Below, one piece after another: positions 52,659 to 61,126 of a stretch of DNA of 64,000 nucleotides. Position 1 is the stretch's first letter, and each line of letters opens with the position of its first letter. The translations under genes and the position numbers were made by a program. The stretch comes from Luteimonas marina (lineage in GTDB: Bacteria > Pseudomonadota > Gammaproteobacteria > Xanthomonadales > Xanthomonadaceae), in the NCBI RefSeq assembly GCF_007859325.1, contig NZ_VOHK01000005.1:1-64000 (forward strand), in the 5' to 3' direction. The notes beneath the pieces were generated by a model that was not told the DNA's origin, did no database searches, and saw only the letters and a program-made list of their open reading frames with translations.

Positions 52659-52744
52659 GGGCGCGAAAAATGGGGGAAGGGTCCATGTTTCGCGCGGCCC
52701 GCGCAAGCAGGGGCACAACGGAACGATCCCGGCGCGGCGTGCGC

Positions 52745-52954
52745 TTACGCCGCGGCGCTGGGCGATGGCTCCCACCTCAGCGTGCGCAAGGTGACCACCA
52801 GTCCCGCGCGCTGCGCGCGACGGGCGCAGGCGCTGGCGTAGTCGTTCGCGGCCATCATCTCGTTGAAGCAGCCATCGACGATGCGGTCGCGGGTCACGGT
52901 CCAGCCGCCTTCGCCGTCGGGCCACACTTCAATGTGCGTCGTTCCCTGTGTCAC
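52745..52954 (-). CDS. Small protein with DUF2188-like layout
   Basis: A 69-residue protein with a GTG start (MTQGTTHIEVWPDGEGGWTV), beta-strands followed by a helix (YASACARRAQRAGL) and a final strand. The pattern of a Gly-Gly-Trp turn then a helix resembles small DUF2188-type proteins. An AGGT-like ribosome site lies upstream. No function is known. Confidence 0.55.
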   Translation of the reverse strand: MTQGTTHIEVWPDGEGGWTVTRDRIVDGCFNEMMAANDYASACARRAQRAGLVVTLRTLRWEPSPSAAA

Positions 52955-53219
52955 GGGGCACCTGCAGCTTCCTCTGGTTGCACGCGGAGACTCGTGGAAA
53001 CGGTCGCGCCGCGGACTCCGGGAACGCGGACAACATCGGCATCCGCGCGCCGGACCACTTCATTCTCGGTCGCCTTCGTGACGCGGCGGTTGCACTCGGC
53101 CGGGCGCGCGACCCGATGGTCGCCGGACGGCTCCACGAAACCGCCTCCCGCGCGATCGCAGCGCACCTCCCGCCTTTCATGAATAATCCTCCCTGGCCGA
53201 ACGAAACGGGAGAAGGCGG

Positions 53220-54050
53220 ATGTGGAATCGACTCAGGCAGGGCCTGCTGTGCATCGCCTGCCTGTCGCCGGCGCTGGCGCTGGCGCAGGAACCCGCGTTC
53301 GCCTGGCCGAACGGCGCGCGCGCGGCGGTGAGCCTGTCCTACGACGACGCGGTGCCCTCGCAGCTGGACAACGCCATCCTGGCGCTGGACCGACGCGGGC
53401 TCAAGGGCACGTTCTACCTGATCATGGCTGCGGACACGGTGCGCGAACGCGTCGAGGATTGGCGCGCGGCCGCGCGCAACGGCCACGAGCTCGGCAACCA
53501 CAGCCTGTTCCACCAGTGCTCGGCGAAGGGCCCGGACCGCGCCTGGGTGCAGCCGGAACAGGATCTCGACGCCACCACCGTCGCGCAGATGCGCGCGCAG
53601 GTGTCGGTGGCCAACGCGATGCTGCACGCGATCGACGGCAGCACCGAGTTCACCTTCACCGCGCCATGCGGCGACCAGATGGCGAAGGACGGCCGCTACA
53701 TCGATGCGGTGAAGGACCAGTTCCTCGGCATCAAGCTGGTCGGCGGCGCGGCCGTCCCGGACATGTGGACGCTGGACCGCATGGCGGTCCCGGTCACGGT
53801 GCCGGTGGACGCCTCGGGCGCGGAACTGATCGCGCTGGTGGAAGAGGCGGGGCGCCTGGGCACGATGATCAACTTCACCTTCCACGGCATCGGCGGCGAT
53901 CACCTGTCGGTGTCGAACGAAGCGCATGGGCAGCTGCTCGACCATCTTGCGCAGCACCGCGACGTCTACTGGACCGACACCTTCCGCAACCAGATGCGCT
54001 GGGTGCGCGACCGGCAGGCGGAGGCGGAGGCGAAGCGCGACGGCGAGTAG
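53220..54050 (+). CDS. Exported polysaccharide deacetylase (NodB domain)
   Basis: A 276-residue protein with a signal peptide (LLCIACLSPALALAQ). The NodB domain has motif 1 VSLSYDDAVPSQ near residue 40 (catalytic and metal Asp), motif 2 HELGNHSLFHQC near residue 90 (two His ligands) and later TFHGIGGDHLSVS, with the C-terminal catalytic His. Such enzymes remove acetyl groups from chitin, xylan or peptidoglycan. With a xylanase and a glycosidase nearby, xylan acetyl esterase activity is one possibility. A GGGAGAAGG box supports the start. Confidence 0.87.
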   Translation: MWNRLRQGLLCIACLSPALALAQEPAFAWPNGARAAVSLSYDDAVPSQLDNAILALDRRGLKGTFYLIMAADTVRERVEDWRAAARNGHELGNHSLFHQCSAKGPDRAWVQPEQDLDATTVAQMRAQVSVANAMLHAIDGSTEFTFTAPCGDQMAKDGRYIDAVKDQFLGIKLVGGAAVPDMWTLDRMAVPVTVPVDASGAELIALVEEAGRLGTMINFTFHGIGGDHLSVSNEAHGQLLDHLAQHRDVYWTDTFRNQMRWVRDRQAEAEAKRDGE

Positions 54051-54167
54051 CCTGTCCCGCGTCGCAAGCGGCGGCAGGCGATCGAAGTCGCAGGAGGGCG
54101 TCGCGCGCCTGGAGGCGTAGGGGACGCCCGCGTGCGGGCCCCGCCCTGCGTTATCTGCCGCAGCCGC

Positions 54168-55091
54168 TCATTCCTCCGCCGGCGCGACGTCTTCCGGCGG
54201 CGCCCAGCGATAGGCGCGCACCACGTCGTCGAGCAACTGCGGGACGACGAGCAACCGTTCGTCGACCAGATAAAGATGATCGGCCGCGCCCTTGCTCAGG
54301 GTCAGCAGCGGCGTGGCGACGCCGTCGGCGCTCACCCGCAGCACTTCGCCACGGGTCCAGTCGGTGATGGTGTAGCCGCCGCGGCCGTCGGGTTCGATGC
54401 CGTCGATGTGGCCGATCGGCGCGGTGCCGATGCGGCCGACCGAACGGTCCGCGAAATCCACGGTGGACAGGTGGCCGAGCCGGTCCTCGCCGCCGTCGGC
54501 GCCCGGCACCACCCAGCTGCCCATCAGCAGCCGGCCGGCCTCGGCGCGCAGGCCGTTGGGTTTGCCGGTGATGTCCGTGTCCACCTTCGCCCAGGGCTCG
54601 AAGCGGCCATCGGAGAGGCGGAACACGGTGTCGAGCCGGCGGCTGAAGACGTAGACATTGCCGTCTGCGTCGGCCGTGCAGTCGTTGAACTCCCCGGGAC
54701 CGTCGTCGGGTCGATGACGGGCGGCGATCCGCGCCGCCTCGAGGTCGATCTCCACCAGCGCATCGTCGTCGCCGACGTACAGGCGGCCGTTGGCGAGCGC
54801 GAGGCCTTTCGGATTCTCCAGCCCGGTGATCCATTCGCGCTCGAGCACCTTGCCGTCGGCGTCGAGCAGGCTGATGAAACCGTCGCCCGGCGTGGCGCCC
54901 TCGCCCCGGCTGCCCATGTTGGAGACGTAGAAGCGCTCGCGCGCGCGGTCGAACACCACCGATTCCGGCGCACTGAAGCCACCGGTTTCCCACATCGGCT
55001 CGGGCACCGTCGGCGTGGCCGCGGCGGGCGCGCAGGCCAGCAGCGCGGCCAGCGCCACCGGTGCGACACGGGGATGGAAGGCGATGCGCAT
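54168..55091 (-). CDS. Exported SMP-30/NHL-type beta-propeller protein
   Basis: A 307-residue protein with a signal peptide (PVALAALLACAPAAATP). Propeller blades with repeated strand patterns include APESVVFDRARERFYVSN, GLENPKGLALANGRLYVGDDD, FNDCTADADGNVYVFSRR and IDGIEPDGRGGYTITDWT. The order matches SMP-30/gluconolactonase-like proteins, which hydrolyse sugar lactones in several studied cases. Acidic metal-binding residues are present at equivalent turns, but the activity is unproved. Confidence 0.78.
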   Translation of the reverse strand: MRIAFHPRVAPVALAALLACAPAAATPTVPEPMWETGGFSAPESVVFDRARERFYVSNMGSRGEGATPGDGFISLLDADGKVLEREWITGLENPKGLALANGRLYVGDDDALVEIDLEAARIAARHRPDDGPGEFNDCTADADGNVYVFSRRLDTVFRLSDGRFEPWAKVDTDITGKPNGLRAEAGRLLMGSWVVPGADGGEDRLGHLSTVDFADRSVGRIGTAPIGHIDGIEPDGRGGYTITDWTRGEVLRVSADGVATPLLTLSKGAADHLYLVDERLLVVPQLLDDVVRAYRWAPPEDVAPAEE

Positions 55092-55256
55092 GCGGGGCTC
55101 CCGGACCGGCGTGGTCTGCGGGGCACACCATAAGCGATCCATGCGTCCGATGGCTCGCACCCATGCCCCCCCTGCCGGCGCACCGGTAGAATGGCGCCGG
55201 CACGGAACATCCGCGCGTTTCGCCGGTCGAACGACGGTGAATCAGGGGGAAGGGCG

Positions 55257-56378
55257 TTGGCGGAGAGCGGTCTCCATTGGGTGGTCAGGCTGAACCGGCG
55301 CAACCGGTCGCTGTTCTTTGCGCTCGGTTTCCTGGTGCTGGGCACCCACCTGCTGTCCATCGGCGCCGGTCCGCTGATGTGGACGCTGCTGGCGCTGCAG
55401 CTGCTGGTGTATCCGCAGCTGGTCTACTGGCGCGCGGCGCGTTCGGCCGATCCGCTGCGCGCGGAACTGAACAACCTGCTGATCGACGGCGTGCTGCTGG
55501 GCGCGTGGATGGCGGCGTGGGGATTCCCGCTGTGGATCTCCTTCATGCTGTTCGTCGGCGTATGCCTGAACGTGATCATCTTCATGGGCATGCCGGGACT
55601 GTGGAAGGGCATGGCCGCGCTCGCCGGCGGCATGGCCGCGGTGGCGCTGCTGCAGGACGTGTCGTTCCGGCCGCAGACCGAGCTGGCCACCAGCCTGCTG
55701 TGCATCGTCCTGCTGACGGCGTACCTGCTGTTCTTCGCCAACGACGCCTATCGCCGCGGCGTCTCGCTGCACAGCAGCCGCCGGCAGCTGGGCGAACAGC
55801 TGGCCGAGATCACCAAGCTGCAGGCGCTGCTGCAGGAACAGGCGCAGCGCGATCCGCTGACCGGCCTGCACAACCGGCGCTTCCTCGACGAGGCGCTGGA
55901 GCGCGAACTGGCCGCCTGCGCCGGCGCGGGCAGGCCGCTGGCGCTGGTGCTGATCGACATCGACCGCTTCAAGCAGGTCAACGACACCTACGGCCATCCG
56001 GCCGGCGACGAGATGATCCGCCAGCTGGCGGAACTGTTGCGCAGCCGCGTGCGCGAAACCGGCGTGATCGCCTGCCGCTACGGCGGCGAGGAATTCCTGC
56101 TGATGCTGCCGGGCGTCACCGTCGCCGAGGCGGCGACGCTGGCCGAGGAACTGCGCGCGACCTTCGAATCGCTGCGCGTGGTCGCGGACGGGCGCACGAT
56201 GCGGACCACGCTGTCGATCGGCGTGTCCGGCTTCCCGGAGCACGAGCCGCGCGCGCACCTGCTGGTGCTCAAGGCCGACCGCGCCCTGTACGCGGCCAAG
56301 CTGCGTGGCCGCAACCGCGTGGTGCTGTCGACCGAGCCGCTGCCGGAGGGTCGTGCGCTGCCCGAAGCGGCGTCGTGA
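55257..56378 (+). CDS. Membrane diguanylate cyclase (MASE2-like + GGDEF)
   Basis: A 373-residue enzyme, if translated from the TTG at 55257, which follows a strong GGGGGAAGG box. An ATG at 55191 would add 22 residues. About six helices occupy residues 15-170 in a MASE2-like sensor, then a coiled coil (LGEQLAEITKLQALLQEQ) and the GGDEF domain (RDPLTGLHNRRFLDEAL, DIDRFKQVNDTYGHPAGD). The active site reads RYGGEEF, so cyclic-di-GMP synthesis is expected. The upstream I-site is RETG instead of RxxD, so product feedback is probably lost. Confidence 0.88.
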   Translation: MAESGLHWVVRLNRRNRSLFFALGFLVLGTHLLSIGAGPLMWTLLALQLLVYPQLVYWRAARSADPLRAELNNLLIDGVLLGAWMAAWGFPLWISFMLFVGVCLNVIIFMGMPGLWKGMAALAGGMAAVALLQDVSFRPQTELATSLLCIVLLTAYLLFFANDAYRRGVSLHSSRRQLGEQLAEITKLQALLQEQAQRDPLTGLHNRRFLDEALERELAACAGAGRPLALVLIDIDRFKQVNDTYGHPAGDEMIRQLAELLRSRVRETGVIACRYGGEEFLLMLPGVTVAEAATLAEELRATFESLRVVADGRTMRTTLSIGVSGFPEHEPRAHLLVLKADRALYAAKLRGRNRVVLSTEPLPEGRALPEAAS

Positions 56379-56383
56379 TCCCC

Positions 56384-56447
56384 GGTCGCGCCTGAAGGCG
56401 CTCCTGCAGGCGCGGATGTCCCTGTAGGAGCGCCTTCAGGCGCGACC
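56384..56447. repeat. Inverted repeat, family A
   Basis: GGTCGCGCCTGAAGGCGCTC with CT at 56384-56405 is mirrored by AGGAGCGCCTTCAGGCGCGA with CC to 56447. It lies directly between the convergent cyclase and oxidoreductase genes, so it may terminate both. Confidence 0.88.
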
Positions 56448-56461
56448 AGGGCGCAAGCGCA

Positions 56462-57562
56462 TCACCCGCCGATCTCGACCGCCCTGCCCGTGCGCGCCGA
56501 TTCGTAGATCGCCTGCAGGATGCGCACGTCGCGCAGGCCTTCCTCGCCCGACACCTTGCTCGGCCGCTGCTCGAGGATGCACTGCGCGAAGTCGTCGAGC
56601 TCCGCGGCGAACAGGTCGATGGCCGGATGGCGGATCTCGATGCCGTCGCTGCGGCGGCCGTGGTTGCCGTCGTAGAAGTACGCCGGATCGAGTTCGAACC
56701 AGCCGCGTTCGGCGTCCACGCGCAGGTTCCGGATGCCGTCGATGCGATAGCTGGTGCTGCAGTGGGCGATCGCACCGCCCGGGAAGCGCATGGTCCAGGC
56801 CATCGACTCGTCGACCTCGGCGAACTTCACCGGGTCGGTCTTCGTCTCCAGCGCGCTGACCACGACCGGCTCCTCGCCGGTCAGGTAACGCGTGGCCTTC
56901 AGCGCGTAGATGCCCACGTCCATCAGCGCGCCGCCGCCGGCCAGCGCGTGCTGCAGGCGCCACTGGTCGGGCCGGCCGACGTCGATCGCGAAGCCGGCCT
57001 GCAGGATCACCGGCGCGCCGAACACGCGCTCGCGCACGAGGCGGATGCATTCGAGGTGGTGCGGATCGTACTGGCAGCGGTAGCCGGTGCCGAGCAGGCG
57101 GCCGGCGTAGCGGCAGGCGTCGATCATCGACTGGCAGCGCTCGACCGAGATCTCCAGCGGCTTCTCGCAGAACACGTGCTTGCCGGCCCGCGCGGCGCGG
57201 ATCGTGTGCTCGGCGTGCAGCGCGTTGGGCGTGACCACGTAGACGATGTCGATGTCGGGGTTGTCGGCCATGCGCTGCATGTCGTCGTAGCCGTAGACGC
57301 TGCGATCGGGCACGCCGTACTTCGCCTGGAACTTCGCCACGCTGGCCGGCGTGCCGCTGACCAGGCCGGCGAGACGGCAGTGCCGCGTCTTCTGCAATGC
57401 CGGCGCGATCTGGTGCTCGCTGAGGCTGCCCAGCCCGCACAGCGCGACGCCGAGCCTGCGCGAGGCCTGCGCCTTCGCGCGGGTGGCGGTGGTGCTGATG
57501 AAGGGCGCGGCCGCGAGGGTCGCCGCGGTCTGCGCCGGAAAACGACGGCGGGACTTTGCCAT
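56462..57562 (-). CDS. Tat-exported Gfo/Idh/MocA-family oxidoreductase
   Basis: A 366-residue NAD(P)-dependent oxidoreductase. A twin-arginine-like signal (AKSRRRFPAQTAATLAAAPF) precedes a Rossmann domain (LGVALCGLGSLSEHQIAPAL near residue 38) and the motif HVFCEKPLEISVE with the conserved EKP Lys near residue 130. The C-terminal domain has GGGALMDVGIYALKATRYLTGEEP. Relatives such as glucose-fructose oxidoreductase keep NADP tightly bound and work in the periplasm. A sugar substrate is likely. Confidence 0.85.
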   Translation of the reverse strand: MAKSRRRFPAQTAATLAAAPFISTTATRAKAQASRRLGVALCGLGSLSEHQIAPALQKTRHCRLAGLVSGTPASVAKFQAKYGVPDRSVYGYDDMQRMADNPDIDIVYVVTPNALHAEHTIRAARAGKHVFCEKPLEISVERCQSMIDACRYAGRLLGTGYRCQYDPHHLECIRLVRERVFGAPVILQAGFAIDVGRPDQWRLQHALAGGGALMDVGIYALKATRYLTGEEPVVVSALETKTDPVKFAEVDESMAWTMRFPGGAIAHCSTSYRIDGIRNLRVDAERGWFELDPAYFYDGNHGRRSDGIEIRHPAIDLFAAELDDFAQCILEQRPSKVSGEEGLRDVRILQAIYESARTGRAVEIGG

Positions 57563-57879
57563 GACGAACGCCTCGTGCGCGATGGACGACACGCGACGCG
57601 CGTCGCGCAGCTGCATTATTGCCCCATCTTCCGTAGGAGCGGCTTCAGCCGCGACCGGGCGTTGTCGAGTCGGGCAAGCGGTCGCGGCTGAAGCCGCTCC
57701 TACAAATGCGGGCGGCATCGGGATTGCGGCATCGGCACGCAGCACGCTCCGGAATGGTTGCGAATGCACCCATCCGCTGCGCTGCAGCGGGAGCCGACGC
57801 GCGCGTCTGTGCATACTTCCGCCGCCCCTCGCACGCAACGATCCGGCCGTCGCCGGACAACCCCTTCGGAGCCCATCGC
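57563..57879. other. Divergent intergenic region with a hairpin
   Basis: 317 bases between the diverging oxidoreductase and serine hydrolase genes. The hairpin at 57633-57703 is the only element recognised. Both promoters should lie around it. Confidence 0.5.
57633..57703. repeat. Inverted repeat, family A variant (GGAGCGGCTTCAGCCGCGACC)
   Basis: GTAGGAGCGGCTTCAGCCGC with GACC is mirrored by GGTC with GCGGCTGAAGCCGCTCCTAC around a 23-base loop. The core differs from other family A copies (GGCTTCAGCC instead of GCCTTCAGGC). Confidence 0.9.
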
Positions 57880-59202
57880 ATGAAGTCTTACCTCGCGGCC
57901 GGACTCGGCCTGCTGCTGGCCGCGTGCCAGCCCGCACCGCCACCGGCGCAGGCCGATGCCGCGCCCGCAGCCGACGCCGCAACGGCGACGAACGCCGCGC
58001 CGCTGGTCGATTCGGCGCATATTGATGAAGTACTGCAGTCGATCGTCGACGACGGCAAGACGGTCGGCGTGTCGGCGCTGGTGTACGAGCGCGGGCGCGA
58101 GGCCTATTTCGGCGCGTTCGGCATGGCCGATCGCGAGGCCAACCGGCCGATGGCGCGCGACACCCTCGCCCAGGTCTATTCGATGACCAAGCCGGTGACC
58201 GGCGTGGTGCTGATGTCGCTGTACGACGAAGGCAGGTTCAGGCTCGACGATCCGCTCGCAAAACACCTGCCCGAGTACGCCGACGTGCGCGTGTACGCGG
58301 GCGAGGACGCGTCGGGCAAGCCGCTGCTGGTCGCGCCGGAGCGGCCGATCCTGGTCCAGGACATCCTGCGCCACACCGCCGGATTCGCCGCGGCGTTCGA
58401 GCAGACCCCGGTCGCCGGACTCTACCGCGACGCCAAGGTCGACGATCGCAACCTCACCCTGGCGCAGATGTCCGAACGCCTGGCGCGCGTGCCGCTCGCC
58501 TACCAGCCGGGCACGCGCTGGCTGTACGGCATCTCGGTGGACGTGCAGGCGCGGCTGGCCGAAGTGCTCGCCGGCAAGCCGTTCGAGCAACTGGTGCGCG
58601 AGCGCGTGCTCGATCCGCTGCAGATGCGCGAGACCGCGTACTTCGTGCCGGAAGACCGGCGCGGGCGCATGGCCGCGATGTACCAGTCCGCCGACGGCAC
58701 GCTCACCCGGCTGCCGGACGATCCCGCGCTCGACAACGCCTACAAACAGTGGACGATGGCGCCCGGCGGCTACGGCCTGGTCTCGACGCTGGACGACTAC
58801 CTGCGCTTCGGGCGGATGCTGCTCGGCGGCGGCGAACTGGACGGCGTGCGCGTGCTGCAGCCGGAAACTGTGAAACTGATGGCGACCGACGCGCTGTCGC
58901 CGGACATCACCGACCGCTCCTGGCTGCCGGGCAAGGGCCAGGTCGGCTTCGGTATCGATTTCGCGGTGCGCCACTCGCCGCCGGCGAACGAGGGCGAAGC
59001 CTCGGGCGCGGTCGGCGAGTTCTTCTGGGACGGCTACGCCAACACGCTGTTCTGGGTGGACCCGAAGCACGAACTGGTTGCGGTGCTGTTCACCCAGTAC
59101 ATCCCGCCCGGCGGCACCGACCTGCACAAGCGCTTCCGCGACGCGGTGTACCGCGGCGATGCGGAGGCCTCCTCCGTCGGCAAGGGTGCGGCGACGCCGT
59201 AG
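57880..59202 (+). CDS. Serine hydrolase lipoprotein, class C beta-lactamase fold
   Basis: A 440-residue lipoprotein (lipobox LLLAACQ near residue 16) with an Ala/Pro linker and a beta-lactamase/esterase domain. The catalytic Ser-x-x-Lys is in QVYSMTKPVTGV near residue 105, the Tyr motif is YGIS near residue 210, and a late GYANTLFWVDP leads into the third box. The family covers EstB-type esterases, penicillin-binding-like hydrolases and D-aminopeptidases. True beta-lactamase activity is not implied. It is anchored on the periplasmic side. Confidence 0.86.
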   Translation: MKSYLAAGLGLLLAACQPAPPPAQADAAPAADAATATNAAPLVDSAHIDEVLQSIVDDGKTVGVSALVYERGREAYFGAFGMADREANRPMARDTLAQVYSMTKPVTGVVLMSLYDEGRFRLDDPLAKHLPEYADVRVYAGEDASGKPLLVAPERPILVQDILRHTAGFAAAFEQTPVAGLYRDAKVDDRNLTLAQMSERLARVPLAYQPGTRWLYGISVDVQARLAEVLAGKPFEQLVRERVLDPLQMRETAYFVPEDRRGRMAAMYQSADGTLTRLPDDPALDNAYKQWTMAPGGYGLVSTLDDYLRFGRMLLGGGELDGVRVLQPETVKLMATDALSPDITDRSWLPGKGQVGFGIDFAVRHSPPANEGEASGAVGEFFWDGYANTLFWVDPKHELVAVLFTQYIPPGGTDLHKRFRDAVYRGDAEASSVGKGAATP

Positions 59203-59279
59203 GCGTCTGCCGCCGGCCACGACGCCGCCACGACGCGGCAGCGGTTAGCGTGGTGCCTTCTCCAACAGGAGGAGGCGCC

Positions 59280-59477
59280 ATGAAGCCCACCCGCCAGGAC
59301 GTACTGATCCAGCTCGACCGCATCGACACCGCGCTCGAAGCCCCCGAAGCCGACAAGGCCACGCTGCTGCGCGAAGCCGGCGACTGGCTGTCCGCGCATC
59401 CGTCGATCGAACCCGCCGACGCGCTGTACTACCGCGAACGCCTGCAGGCGATCCGCGCACGGCATGCGCTGCCCTGA
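59280..59477 (+). CDS. Small protein of unknown function
   Basis: A 65-residue soluble, all-helical, acidic protein starting MKPTRQDVLIQLDRIDTALE and ending RARHALP. The AGGAGGAGG ribosome site is one of the strongest in the window and indicates high translation. No family is recognised. Confidence 0.65.
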   Translation: MKPTRQDVLIQLDRIDTALEAPEADKATLLREAGDWLSAHPSIEPADALYYRERLQAIRARHALP

Positions 59478-59704
59478 AGGCGGTATCAGGATCGTCCCGA
59501 ATGTGTCATTTCGAGCGCAGTGGGAAATCCACGCCTGGATTTTTCGAGATTGACCCGCTTCGCTGTTGTAAAGCGCTTCTCGCTGCGCTCGGAATGACAA
59601 TCCCGCATTGTTCAGAGAATCCTTAACGCCGTAGTCGTGCTTTTTTCACGCGATCCTTCCGGCGCGGCGCTAGCGTTGCGCCACCTTCCCACGGAGGCCA
59701 CGGC
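59478..59704. other. Short intergenic region with a family D repeat
   Basis: 227 bases, largely the repeat at 59504-59599. Sequence after 59610 should hold the ribosome site (CACGGAGGCC) and perhaps the promoter of the next small gene. Confidence 0.45.
59504..59599. repeat. Dispersed repeat, family D
   Basis: TGTCATTTCGAGCGCAGTGG at the left and GCTGCGCTCGGAATGACA at the right, with TTGACCCGCTTCGCTGTTGT and AAAGCGCTTCTC inside, colinear with 24267-24364. Confidence 0.87.
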
Positions 59705-59917
59705 ATGACCCAGACCCTGTATGCCCAGGACGAAGCCGGCAACCGCCACAAGGTGATCCAGCGCGTCGAATCCGCGCACGAGGACGAGCCAGGCCCCGAG
59801 CACGGCACGGCGCGCCTGGTGTACTCGCTCGACGACGGCACGCCGGTGCGGCGCGTGGACAACGACACCTTCCAGGTGGTCAGCACCGGCGCCTACATCT
59901 CCACCGTGCGCGACTGA
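59705..59917 (+). CDS. Small protein of unknown function
   Basis: A 70-residue protein beginning MTQTLYAQDEAGNRHKVIQR, with a predicted all-beta layout (ARLVYSLDDGTPVRRVDNDTFQVV, then TGAYISTVRD). GGAGGCC lies before the ATG. It may be one of the small conserved proteins of this group. It is convergent with cysB, with six bases between the stops. Confidence 0.62.
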   Translation: MTQTLYAQDEAGNRHKVIQRVESAHEDEPGPEHGTARLVYSLDDGTPVRRVDNDTFQVVSTGAYISTVRD

Positions 59918-59923
59918 ACGCCT

Positions 59924-60910
59924 TCAGATGGTGATCGGCTGGCTCAGCTCGCGCCAGGTCGGCGGGGTGGGCCAGTCGGCGTCGAGGTTGCCTTCGAGCA
60001 CGCGGCGCAGGTCGCGACGGTCGAGCTGCGGCGCGATGCCGTGCAGCAGCGCCAGCGCGTATTCGCGCAGCACGCGGCCGCGCGGGACCACCGCCCAGGT
60101 GATGCACTCGGGAATCTGCGCCGGGGCTTCGAGGATGCGCAGATCCTCGTCCTCGCGCAGCCCGATCGCCATCTCCGCCAGCAGCCCGGCGCCGAGGCCG
60201 GCGCGCACGTAGGTCTTGATGAGGTTGGCGTCGCGCGCGGTCATCGCCACCTGCGGCTCGACCCCGGCGCTGGTGAAGGCACGACGCATCGACGAGTCCG
60301 CGCGGGTCGAGGACTCGTAGCTGATCAGCGGGTGCTGCGCGAGTTCGGCCAGCGTCGGCGCGCGCTGCAGCGCGGCCAGCGGATGCGCCCTGGGCACCAG
60401 CAGCACGCGCCGCCAGCGGTACAGCGGCACCGCGAGTCCGCCCGTGGGCGTGCTGCCGGCGGTGCTGATCAGGGCGAGGTCGGCGCCCTCGTGCACGAGC
60501 TGGTGCAGGACCTCGGCGTCGCCGGCCGCCTGCAGGTCGACGTTGACCTGCGGGAACTCGCGCTTGATCGCGGCGATCACCGGCGGCAGCACGTAGCGCG
60601 CCTGGGTGTGGGTGGTGGCCAGCAGCAGGCGGCCGCTGTATTCGCCGCGCTCGTTGGCGGCGTAGCTGCGGATGTTGGCGGCCTCGGCCAGGATCCTGCG
60701 CGCGTGCTCCAGCACCCGCTCGCCGGCCGGGGCGATGCCCTCCAGGCTGCGGCCGCGGCGCACGAACAGCTGGAAGCCGAGTTCGTCCTCCAGCTGCTTG
60801 AGCTGCTTCGACAGGCCCGGCTGGGTGGCGTGCACGCGCTCGGCCGCGAGCGTGATGTTCAGCCCGGAATCGGCGATCGCGACGAGGTAGCGCAGCTGGG
60901 TCAGGGTCAT
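59924..60910 (-). CDS. cysB: CysB-like LysR transcriptional regulator
   Basis: A 328-residue LysR-type regulator, close to the 324 of E. coli CysB. The winged helix has LTQLRYLVAIADSGLNITLAAERVHATQPGLSKQL, with the asparagine-containing variant typical of CysB/Cbl. The C-terminal effector domain has ATTHTQARYVLPPVI, EGADLALIST and the Thr/Ser residues of the inducer site. CysB activates sulfate assimilation genes when O- or N-acetylserine accumulates. The divergent cysG-cysK cluster is the expected local target. Confidence 0.9.
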   Translation of the reverse strand: MTLTQLRYLVAIADSGLNITLAAERVHATQPGLSKQLKQLEDELGFQLFVRRGRSLEGIAPAGERVLEHARRILAEAANIRSYAANERGEYSGRLLLATTHTQARYVLPPVIAAIKREFPQVNVDLQAAGDAEVLHQLVHEGADLALISTAGSTPTGGLAVPLYRWRRVLLVPRAHPLAALQRAPTLAELAQHPLISYESSTRADSSMRRAFTSAGVEPQVAMTARDANLIKTYVRAGLGAGLLAEMAIGLREDEDLRILEAPAQIPECITWAVVPRGRVLREYALALLHGIAPQLDRRDLRRVLEGNLDADWPTPPTWRELSQPITI

Positions 60911-61126
60911 GCCGGGGTCCGCGCGACGTTGGTTTCCGCCGCAACTTCATCCTTTCATCATGATGGAAAGATGGATTTTGCGATCATAGCGACGCCCGCG
61001 GGGCCTGTCCACGCGCGTCCGCGGCCGCTTATGCCTTTGGAGCATAAGCGCAGGAAGGGTCGCCATTTCCAACAGCGGCCTGCGAATCGCTAGCGTCAGC
61101 CTCCCGACCCGCCCGCTTCCGTGCCG
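60911..61126. promoter_or_regulatory. cysB/cysG divergent promoter region
   Basis: 216 bases with an A/T-richer segment (60945-60995) that can hold both promoters, plus the palindrome at 61026-61050. Confidence 0.5.
61026..61050. promoter_or_regulatory. 25-bp inverted repeat, candidate CysB operator
   Basis: CGCTTATGC and GCATAAGCG (9-bp perfect arms) flank the spacer CTTTGGA. The TTAT/ATAA halves echo the weak TTAT-type sites bound by CysB in enteric bacteria. Its position 77 bases before cysG suits an activator site, but the match is not decisive. Confidence 0.45.

Noticed and set aside
52955..53166. Minus-strand frame of about 70 codons upstream of the deacetylase gene
   Set aside because: No ribosome site and Arg/Val-rich random-looking composition. 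The region is better read as the promoter area of the deacetylase gene.
57880..59202. Antibiotic-resistance beta-lactamase
   Set aside because: The fold is shared with esterases and peptidases, the third motif is not a clear KTG, and the lipoprotein form argues for an esterase-like role.
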